From: Pomphorhynchus laevis
Lineage: Eukaryota; Acanthocephala; Palaeacanthocephala; Echinorhynchida; Pomphorhynchidae
Assembly (NCBI GenBank): GCA_012934845.2
Contig: WNNJ02000528.1
Span: forward strand, 1-64,000
Direction: 5' to 3'
DNA: 64,000 nt
Each line of letters starts with the position of its first letter. The stretch's first letter is position 1. This document shows, piece after piece, positions 13,201 through 25,200 of the stretch. The notes under the pieces are model-generated. The model was not told the origin of the DNA. It saw only the letters and a list, made by a program, of their open reading frames with translations, and made no database searches. The translations under genes were made by a program, and so were the position numbers.

Positions 13201-16200
13201 GCTTGGCATTCCATCGTAAATCGATCTAGTATGCATTGTAAGTCATCAGGACAAGAAGCCAACAAAACAACCTCATCAGCAAAAAGCAGAGATGGTATCT
13301 TGATTGAACTGAACTGAAGACCGACATCCATCAAAGCAGCCCGTCCCTAAATTTTGTCCATGGAAACAAAGAACAAAATTAGAGACAAAGGACAACCCTA
13401 ACGAAGACCAACAACTACTGGAAATGATTCAGACTTCCTACCTAGAACACGAACACAACTCATACTTTGTTCATACAAAGAAGCCACAGCTACTTAAAGA
13501 TATTGTGGTACTCCATGCTCCCTTAGTTCTACAAACAACCTCTCTCGCACAACTCGGTCGAACGCCTTCTCCAAATCAACAAAACACATGTAGACCGATT
13601 GAGCGAACTTCCAAGACCGTTCAAGTATAGTTAAAAGAGTAAAAAGCTGATCCGTAGTTCCATGACCTGAAAGAAAGCCGCATTGTTCCCCTTGCAACTG
13701 TCCCTTAACTATAGGCCGAAGTCTTAACTCAAGAATCCTAGCAAATAGTTTACAAGTTTGGCTAATAAGAGTGATGCCCGATAATTGGAACACACTCTTC
13801 GGTCACTTTTCTTAAAGATCGGTACCACAACCCCAGTTGGCCGCTCACTTGAAACCTTTCCCCACTTAAATGCAACGTTGAAGATCCGTGTTAGTCACTT
13901 CATGCCAACAATGTCGAGAGCCTTTAAAGCTTGAGGTCGAATCTCGTCTACTCCAGAAGACTTGCCATTACGAAGTTTTTCAACAACAGCAATGACCTCT
14001 TCCAAAGAGATGAGCTCTTCCGTTGGTTCTAAAGGCTCTACTTCTACAATAGAAAGCATATCGATCGGATTAAGGAGACTCCTAAAATGCTCTTTCCGAA
14101 AACCAAGAATTTCTTCAGTGCCAGTTAGCATAGATCCTCTCGTGTCATAGACAGTTTGAGGAGTTTGCTGCTTCCCAACACGAAGGTTCTTGATCGGCCT
14201 CTAGAACATCTTCGAAGCTGACCTATAATCAAGTTATAAGTGATTTCCAAACACCCTCACACACCCTTCTTCGCTTCGGTAACTGCTCGAGCTGAAGCTC
14301 TCTTTGCCCTTCGGTACTTGTCTAAAGATTCCACTGATTTATCTGACCAAGTTGCCTTATAAGCCAGCTTCTTCTGTTGGACAAAATCTCTAACTGTTTG
14401 TGTCCATTAAGCAGTTCGAGTATTTCCTCCGCGACAAGCACTTAAGGTCTTCGAGTCACCACTTTTCACAGTTGCTTTGGCAAGCGAGGATCTGAACATC
14501 TCCCATTCCTGATCAATGCTCTTTACCTCTTCTGGTGACCGAGATAAGTCCTCACGGATGTAGCCAGAAAAACGTTCTTTGGCAGAAACATCTGTAAAAT
14601 GCTTTCAGTACGCCATCACACCACGTTTGGTTTTGCTGGGCTTGTCTAGCATTTGATCCGGCCATCGAAGTTTACTAACTACAGGGTAGTGATCGGTTGA
14701 CAGCTCATCCCTCTCTTCACGTAAGTGTCCAGAAATTAACGTTGCAGAACAGATGAAATGATTACAAAATCGATCATTGATCTTTGACTGAGATAATCCT
14801 GATGCCATGTGCATCTATGAATTTTCTTATGTTCAAACATTGTGTTGGTTATGCACAAATTGTTACGGGAACAAAATTGCAATAATTCAACACCACTCAC
14901 ATTCAGATCGAAGAGTTTGTTCATCCCCCAACATTCCCTTACAAATGCTACTGTCGCTACCAACATGAGCATTGAAGTTACTCAATAGAACGAGTGAATC
15001 TCCAACAGGAGTACTATCAAGCAGAGCCTGAAAATCTTTCACGAAGCCTGCGTATTCCGAGATATGTTGGGAGCATACGCACACACAACAGTTATGCCCT
15101 TTTCCTCTTTGACTAAACGTCTCAGAGATGCCGGCCTTTCGTTCACTGGACGAACCGTCTCTCTAACTAATTCTGGTTCCTTTCCCGCCAGCGAGATGAC
15201 ATTCCACGTTCCTACATGAAGGCTAGTCCGCTTCGGATGTTGATACCTCTTTCGCTGTCTCCGTACAACTGCCTGGTCACACGGCCCCCGACAATGAAAA
15301 CTCATCCGGTCAGTGGTGAGTTGACCATTGCGAATGAAAATTATTTTTACAAAATATAGAATTATTAAATATTTTGGAAAATTGAAAAATATCAACAAAA
15401 ATGATGACTTAATGACTCACGAGCTACCGCTATCAAGCTGATCCAAAATATGTTGAATGATGCCCGTAATTTCTACTGGATATTTACGAAGTATTGATGA
15501 GCCGAAAAGAGTGAGACTTTTCATCCAACTTGAGAATTCGGTTTAATATGGAAATTTAATGCCAAAATGTTACATTTTACAAGTAGCATTCCATTAAAAA
15601 AAGCATTCTCTTAGAATTTCATTCCTTAGAAATTCCCTCGATATTATAATATAAAAGATACAATTTATATCTGAATAAAATCATAATCGGTAAAATAAAA
15701 ATACTAAATACAATTATTTAAAATTAATTAAGATTAATTATTTAAAATAATATGAAGTTATTATGTTACAGAATAATAAAATTATATAAAAAAGATTTTG
15801 TACTTTTATTGCAAAATTATAAAATAAAATTGATAGTCCATCAAATGAAGCAGTAGAAAGTTATTAGTCAATTCATAAAAAATGACTTTTATTTTAAATT
15901 TGTACTTTATATAAATATAAATTTTTACAACAGATTCAATAAATGAGTATGAATTTAACGAATTCATATTTAAAGAAAAAAATTTTATTTTTAGCGACCG
16001 AAACCTGATAGCATAGCAGTTCCTCCTGATTACCTCTAATCCTTATTCTGATACAACGTCTGTTATTTATTAGTCAATTCATAAAAATGACGTTTATTTA
16101 AAATTTCAATTTTTTATTTTAACTTGATTTAAATTATAGAAAATCTAAAAACAATTATTAATTTTATTATTTAATTACTAAATTTTGATTTAGCATTATT

Positions 16201-19200
16201 ATGTTTTTTATAATTAAATTTCTTTGAAGAATACTCCATGCGCTTTCACCTATGTCGCTAGAAGTAGAAATCCCCAGTGAGGAGAAATAACCGTTTTCCA
16301 CTAATTGTATCCTTTCCATGAACTTTTTGTTTTTTATTTTTTTTATTATACTCGATACCTTTGTGTGGCACTATCGTATTGTAAGATTTGGCAAACATCG
16401 AAAATATCGGAACATCGGAAAATGTTCGCCGAATCTTTCACTTCCAAGTCCAGTGCAAACTATATCAAGTCTAGCTCCGTCATCCTTTGTGATTGATGAG
16501 TTAGGGGCCGAAACCTGCTAGCATAGCAGTTCCTCCTGATGACCTCTAATTCTTATTCTGATACAACGTCTGTTATTTATTAGTCAATTCATATAAAATT
16601 GATTATTATTTTTAATTTCAGTTTATAATTCATCTTGATATAAATTATAAAAAATCTAAAAACAGTTATTAATTTTATTATTTAATTATTAAATTTTGAT
16701 TTAGCATTATTATATTTTGTTTATTTTATAATTATATTAAATACGTAGACTCAGTTTGCTGATTTAGTTTTGTTCAATGCTTTTAAACGAGTAACTGTTG
16801 TTTTTAATCTGTTGCGCAACTGTGAAAATAGTCTGTATGCATTTACAGACTTTTTTTACAAGAGAACTATAAACGTTTCTATACATTTAGACGATAAATT
16901 TATATTTATATAATAAAATAAAAACGTTTTGCAGCTCTTTTTATAATTTCAAATAGAACTATAATCGGATCTAATGAATTTATAGTTTCATATAAAAATA
17001 AAAAACTTTATAGATTAATTTATAATTTATTAGTCAATTCATAAAAATGACGTTTATTTTAAATTTCAATTTTTATTTTTATTTCATTTTTTATTTTTTA
17101 ACTTGATTTAAATTATAGAAAATCAAAAAACAATTATTAATTTTATTATTTAATTATTAAATTTTGATTTAGCATTATTATGTTTTTTTTATTTTATAAT
17201 TATATTAAGTACGTAGACTCAGTTAGTTAATTTGATCAGTTGATCTCTAAATTAGTAATTATCGTTTCTGCGTAATTTAATAATTGCGTTAAAATTTAAT
17301 TATTAAATTTTAATAAATTAATCAAATCAGCTAACAGAGTCTAATGCTAAATTTTGATTTTGCATTATTATGTTTTCTTATTTTATAATTATATTAAATA
17401 CGTATACTTAGTTAGCTGATTTTATATTATAAATATATAGAATAATAGTTCAATTGATTTAAATTGATTTAAATTATAGAAAATCTAAAAACAATTATTA
17501 ATTTTATTATTTAATTATTAAATTTTGATTTAGCATTATTATGTTCTGTTTATTTTATAATTATATCAAATACATAGACTCAGTTAGCTGATTTGATTTC
17601 TTCAAAAAACACCTTACATTAAGATAATTATATATAACATACTTTACGTGTTTATATTTTATATGTTATATTATCTACTAAAATTACTATAATACGATAT
17701 AATATATTATATATATTATATTATACTATATAATCATATGGTATAACATATTTATTATTAATAAATATCAATTATTATATATAATTATTATGTTGATTAC
17801 ATATTAATATAATAACATATATAATATATACATATATTATATATATATTGATTACATATTATATATATGTTGATTACATATTAATATAATAACATATATA
17901 ATATATACATATATTATATATATATTGATTACATATTATATATATGTTGATTACATATTAATATAATAACATATATAATATATACATATATAATATATAC
18001 ATATACATGTATATGTTATATATACATATATAACATATACAAATCTAGGTTTAGTAGATATTAAAGAAGCGTTAGGTATATGATATATGGTATATCATTT
18101 TAACGAGGAAGGATATCAAAATATGGCAATTGCACCATATTGAATTAGACAATTAAAAATATAAAAATAATATTTACTACATGAAAATTGATATTAAATA
18201 TTAATAGTAAATATTAATATTTACAGTAAAAAAATAATATTAAATAATCAAATATACCTTAAAATAATTATAATTAAAGATTTATAACTTTACATTAAAA
18301 CTTTGATCCATTGTAGTTCAGCTACCATAAAACTACAAAAAATTAACTTCAACACTTACGTATTGGCATACAATAACTGGATTACAATGAGATAGTTTGG
18401 CAATTTGTCGACTGTAATTTCTAACGTTTTCTTTCGTAATTCGTCTGAACACAAATGTCAAAGTCAATTTAAGTGACAGTGGTTACGTACTTTATAATAT
18501 ATTTTGATCGATTCAACACTTGCACCTTCATTGCAATTAACTGCTCGTTTAAGTTATAGCTGTGATCAATCCATTGCTTATAAAGATTATAGCTAAACCG
18601 CAATAATATTGTTATGTAAACACGAATCAATCAGATCACTCTAAATTCATTTTTAAATTAAAATAACTTTACAGAAGACGTTAAGTATTCGAATTTTTGC
18701 CTATATTCCGCGATCAAATGATTTATTTAATCTGATAAAAGTTAATTGTCTAGTGTATTTTATTCTAATAAAAATACATTATTTATTATCCAATACATTA
18801 TTTATTATGTATTGTTATTTATTTATTATCATAAATAAATACATTATTTATTATGTCCTGGGGGATATTATCGTATCCCCCAGGACATTACTCGTTTCAT
18901 CCCTAAGCACATTTGTTCCCACTATACTGCGTACATAATTCCACCGCACCCCTCTTCATCTCAAGGTCTTTTAACCTTAGTTTAATTGTCCCTAAGATCG
19001 TCTCTTCTACTCAACTATTCTTGTTCAGCCCTGTCTTGTTTAGTAGTTTCACCCTATAAGAACGGTAAACCCTACAGTCTAGTCAATGTCTACATACATC
19101 CAGGGGAGATTCACAAGAACCGTGACCTCCTAGATAGGATTATTGATAGCGGCTGTGACATGATACTTGGTGATTTCAACGACATAACGGGTCGTTGGAT

Positions 19201-22200
19201 CAACGCAGCACTTCGCAGAGCCAGGAACGGTTATCTTATTTATAATCCACCGTCCCCTTCCTTTCATCGCACATCAACGAACTCATTCCTCGACTTATTA
19301 CTACTCCATGAGAGGTGATTGCTGAAACCTCACTGTACGGAGCAGTCGCTACAACATCTGACCACCTCTCATGACTTGATTCGTTGGCGGATAGAAGAGG
19401 ATACGCTGCTTCGAAGGAGATTCCACTTATATCCGATCAGTGGCTTTCTTTCCAGCAGCTATCCAACGCTTCCCCTGAATTATAAATGAGAGTTTAACCG
19501 AATTAAATTCCTAAATCTCTTCGCAAGCTACCGCGATGCTTTCGACAAACTATAAAGGTCGTATCTACAGTCCCACTCTGACAAAACTCAAGACATTAGC
19601 ATGTATGGTTCGCAATCACCTCAGTCAATCCCGCATTGGGGCGACTTTAGGAGTAAGTATCTATCTGTTACGGATATCCTTAACTCTTGGAGTCCACTTC
19701 CGGGCAACTCCGAATCCTTCGCTCCACTTCCTTCTCGGGTCTGTCTGCTTTTGACTGACGATCAAAGAAGGGAGGTGGCCGTCACAATGCTTTTAGCCTC
19801 ACCATCCGATGTAGAAGGCATCACTATTAGTAGACGTATATTTCTAACTAAGAACAATCCGGTCTCTTGTCCTAAAGACCTGCGACCCATATCGATTCAA
19901 AATTCACTCGTCTCGATATACGAAAAAGCGCTTGCGCTCAGAATCAGCGATCATTTAAGTAGGCAAAATTTAATCCTACCAAGTTTCCATGGGTTCGTCA
20001 AAGGTCGCTCGGTCAATTTAGCTGTAGGTTAAGTGCATTAGTTCTGCAGGATAATAGTCATCAACTTGCTGTTGCTGTTTTCCTTAAATTTTCTGCTGCA
20101 TTTGACCGCATCTCCATTCCCTGTGTTATCTCTTATCTAAGGTTTCTCGAGTTGCCTGCGAGAATTGTGAACAGGATGAAGATTCTGCTGTACACCAAGC
20201 GGTTTAATTATGAAGACGAACCTGATGCGCGTCAGTTCCTCCATATTACGGGTATACCTCAAGGTTCACCTCTTTCTCCTATCTTATATCTTGCTGCTTC
20301 CATTTACTTGTTCAAAATATTTAACAACTGTCCACCTCTCATGACCTAATTAGTTGGAGGATTGAGAAAGATACGTTGCTTCGAATGAGGTTTCACTTTG
20401 ATCCGATCAGAGTGGTCTTCTTTCAGGCGGCTATCCAACTCTTTCCCAGAATAGGAAATGAGAGTTTAACCGAATTTAATACCTACCTCTCTTCGCAAGC
20501 TACCGCGATTTTATCGACTACATACAAAGGTCGCATTTTCAATCCAACTCCAACAAAACTCAAGGTCGTAGCTAAATTGGTGAATCTTCCTATTTTCTCT
20601 GCTTCCGCCAGACGGGCCCTCTCGAATGAATACTGAAGCACTAGATATAGGTTTCAGCTGAGTAGGGATAGGGCAAGTATTGCTAGTCTTAACCCTTCTC
20701 GGTCTTCCTTTTGGAAGATTTTCAAGAAGGAGAAGTTTGCGTGTTGGAAGGATAGGGCATTGGGTTGGATAGGTAAGATAGGCCTTGAAGACGTTTTAGA
20801 GGAGTCACTTTCCCTACATAATTATGGAGCCACTCTATTACCTCAACCAATCCCGCCTTGGGGAGATTTCAAGAGTAGGGATCTATCTGTTACGAATATC
20901 CTTAACTCCTGGGGTCCACGTCCGGGCACCTCCAAATCCTTCGCTCCACTTCCTTCTCGGGTCTGTAAGCTTTTGACTGCTGATAAAAGAAGTGAGGTGG
21001 CCGACACAATGCTTTTAGCCTCATCGTCCGATGTAGCAGGCATCACTATTAGTAAGATAGTTTTTATTCCTAAGGTTAAATCCTGCTCATGTCCTAAAGA
21101 CCTGCTACCCATTTCGATTCAAAATGCCCTCGTGTAGATTTACGAAAAAGCGCTTGCTCGTAAAATCCGTGACCATTTAAGTAGGCGTAATTTGATCCCT
21201 CCAGGTTTTCTTGGTTTTTTTTATGTTTCATCTTAATATTTAACGATTGGTCTCAAACTGCTTGATGATTTTAACAAAATATGTTGTTGACTAAGGTTTC
21301 TTAAGCTGCTCATCTCGCGTTTACCAGCATAGTCCGCCTCGATTGAACTCCTCGGGGGTGAAATACCCAGGTGGTTTAGTCAAAAGGCAGTGTGTTGGAT
21401 TGGCTGTGAGGCTCAGATCCCACCGGACTTGAGGCCGTGAAGAGAGAAGACTTTACAGTTGTTAATAGCGATGAACCTCTGATTTGACTTGTCTTTTTAA
21501 CTGACATTGACATTTTTTATTTACTCTACTTTATGTATCATTGTATTAAGAAAATCTTTATTATTAATAATGCAAAAGATTTAAAAGTCGCTAATAAAAA
21601 CATTAATCTCTAAATTCGCATACCGTTTTTTATATGAAAAATGCTTGAAGCACTCCCATATTTCAAGTGAAGCCGGTTCGTTAAATTCAAGCATAGACAA
21701 TGCAGGAAGGAAACATTCTGTGAGAAGAATATTTAAATTTGTTTCAAAATCGGCTTGCTCACTTGTAACATCGTTGCCCTTAAACAACAAAATTTTTGAA
21801 AATTCATTAAGATTTTCTATTTGACCATTAACGCAGAACATTGAGCATCTATTTTATAAATTTAATATATTGAAGGAAATATAAAAAGGAAATATATTGA
21901 AAATTTGTTTTCTTTTTCAAAACTATCCCATGTATTCAACATTTTGACAACTCTCAAACATATTACCTAAATTCACAAATTGACATTTAAATAAACGTGC
22001 TCCATTGTTCGTTAGTAACTATTAATTATTATATTAAACTTATAAAAATAGTTATTTGACGTTAACAGAAATCAGAAATCATAAGTCATTTGACGCATAA
22101 ATAATCATCAGAGTACAAGATTTAAGTATTTTTAATAATTTGGTCACCATCGGCTTAGCATAGGAACATAATGAAATATTTTTAGAGAATAAGAATTGCG

Positions 22201-25200
22201 TTAAATGCTATCGATCCCCAAAAATGACAATTTTATTATCTTTTGAACGTGTTTTTTGTGAAACACAAAAAAATTAAAAAAAAATATGTTTGGTTAAAAT
22301 ATACATCGTAAAAAATATTAAAATACAAAATGTTCAGTGGAGTTTGAACCTGCGCACTGCAGGAAATGAAAAGTTTCGCCAATGGCGCGTTGTTTTTTTA
22401 TATTTGACTGATATGTATGTATTGTATTAAGAATACAATGGAATATAAAGTCGTATGATTTATATATCGTATAATTATCACTCAGAATATATAAAAATTA
22501 ATTAAATTAATAATAATTAAATATTAATAATAATTTAAAAGAATTAATTATTATTAATTAAATTAATTAACGATAATTAATAAAATAATGAATACAGAAT
22601 TAAATTAATAATTATTAAACGTAGAAATCAAATAGGCACAAAGCACATCTGCAAAACGGAGACTCACCAAATAAGCAACGAAATAGCAGATAATTCTAGT
22701 CAATTTAAAAAATGTGGATGGAGACTTGTACAGTAGTGAACCAACTATCCTAAGTATAGGATATACCAGTGTATTGAATTCCTGCCAGTTGTTAACCACA
22801 CGTGATCGAGTACTGTTAGATTCTGATATGTGTGCATATAAGGGAAGTGGAATTGTGGAGCAAAGTCGGTAGAGAGGATGTACACAATCTTGTAAGCTGT
22901 TACAGAATGCTAATGCCAACAGTGTATGACTGGATGTTTGAAATTTAGGATTTGATAGAATGAGATGAATGGCCTCTTCCAGTTGATCTGTGAGAACCAA
23001 TTCAGTAAGAAATAGAGACAACTGCTTATCATCCGAATTAGTAGTAGCTAAGAAAACATTTTATGTTAAATGACAAGTCTAATTTACTGATTACCATCTA
23101 TATCAAACGACATTGAAGACACGTCGTTTTGAAGCTAAACATTATATTATGTTGACATTATTCAACTATTACATAATCTCTTACATGGCATACAAAATCG
23201 TCGATACTCAGAAGATTAGATCGTGCTAGTAGAGCAGCCACCTTGTATGTATTTATCTGGTTATCATCGAGCGACTTCAATTTAGGAGACAAAATAAAAT
23301 GATAAAATGTAAATTATTACAAAACTATAATTTTAAATACAGATATTTACAAGTCACTACCTAACGCTACATCTACAAAGGTGTGCACAGTGTAGTTTGT
23401 GCTTTAAGTTGCAGCACGCTTTAAGACAAAAAAAACAGAATTAAATTTTCTAAATTTTGAATTAATGTTTGAAAATTATTCTTATTCAAATTTTAATTTT
23501 TATTCAGTTAGTTTTCAATCAGAAAAAAAACTCATAGTAATCGAAACGTTCAAATGTTCTATTTATCTGTAAACATATAACTTTTTCTTCAACGAGCAGT
23601 TAAGCGTAAAACAAAAAATGCAACGTAAAACAAATAATGCAGTTTAGTATCTTTAGCCAGTATTATTCATAATAATATTAAATATTCATAACATCTACAA
23701 TAAAAACATCATGAGTACTGACTGTATTTACTCGATTGGGCTATGAATTAAAGATTCTAAAAAAGAGAAAAGTAAAAGACGAAAATGGTCGAAAAGAAAA
23801 TGTCATATAAATAATCGGGATAAATAAATATAAATAAATCGATCGGGCTACTGTGTCTATCAAACATTAGGTTTGACAAAAAAAAACTCTAATAATCATA
23901 TCAGCTAACTGAGTCTACGTATTTTAGACTATAAATTAAATATAAAGATAAATAAAGAATTGCTGGAGCTGTATCAAAATAAATGATGAACATTTGCTTA
24001 CATTTTCCTCATTTATTTTGATCCAGTTCCAATAATTCTTTATCAATAATGGATCATTATAAACTATTTACAAACAAATAGATTAATTCGATAGATAAAA
24101 AATTAAACCTGAGTTGTTTGTTAATGTTAATCAGTGAGATAGTACAAGCAGGAAAATGTAAAATAAATTATCAGTTCTTATGTATAAGAACAGATATACA
24201 TGTCCGTTCGTTACAATTACAGGAAGAACTGTAATTGTATTAAATTACATCTTGCTGATGTAACTTAATACCTGATGTCACCTGCCTCCATTGTACTCCT
24301 TAAATATTTTCAACGTGGTCAACATTTAATGCTTCACGCTGATGATACAACATCCTTGTTTTCTGGCTTAGGTGCAAAGATGTAGTCTCCAAAATACGCC
24401 ATTCTTTTACAAGATTAAAAGAGTTAACTTCTTAACATCGTATCAATACTTCCAAATCAAATATAAAAGTTGGCGCCCCAGCCTAAAGTAAAAATTAAAG
24501 AGATTATCACTATCATCCCTCTAATTCAGAATAAACAACCAACCCAACACTGTCTCTACAAATAGAGTAAGATACTGTGAGTTTACCTTTATGGTTAAAT
24601 AGACTGCAGATCCGACTTTAAAAATAAGTGTCGGGACTTGTATTTTTCTAAGGAACATAACCTTGGGCAGTTCAAAATTTTTTAAGCTCCTCATGTCGAG
24701 ATTACCAACATTCGTGCGCCGCGATTGGGCTGTCAGAAGTGTGACAGATATGAATAGCTAAGTCAGAAAGTTACGCGCAGGCATCGACTGGATGAATCTG
24801 ATCCATTATTGGCAGCATAGTAGACGACGAAAGAAAATTAAATCTGACATACGACCATATTGTGTTAATAATTTTATTTGGTGCGTATGTTGATTTTAAG
24901 AAAATCTATATTTTTAAATATTAATTTATTACAAATGTCAACTTACAGTTACCAGGTCATATCACGGTCAGCCAGTGTAACGATTATCTGCCAAGATATT
25001 CCTTAATTGATATAGTGATTGATTTGGTATTCATATAAGCTAATTTATACGAATTAAGGGTAGTATTTATGATGCACTACTGCCATGACCCTTTAACTAT
25101 AGTGAGTTCCACAAAAGAGAGTTGTGTGAAGTATTAATGAAATACGGGATACCACAATATCTTCGGATAACTGCGGCATATACTTATTAGTCGAAAATGC

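Noticed and set aside
22330-22400. tRNA-like sequence on the minus strand (GGTTCAAACTCC B box, TGGCGAAAC A-box-like)
   Set aside because: The total length is too short for a tRNA, the T stem does not pair and no anticodon arm forms.
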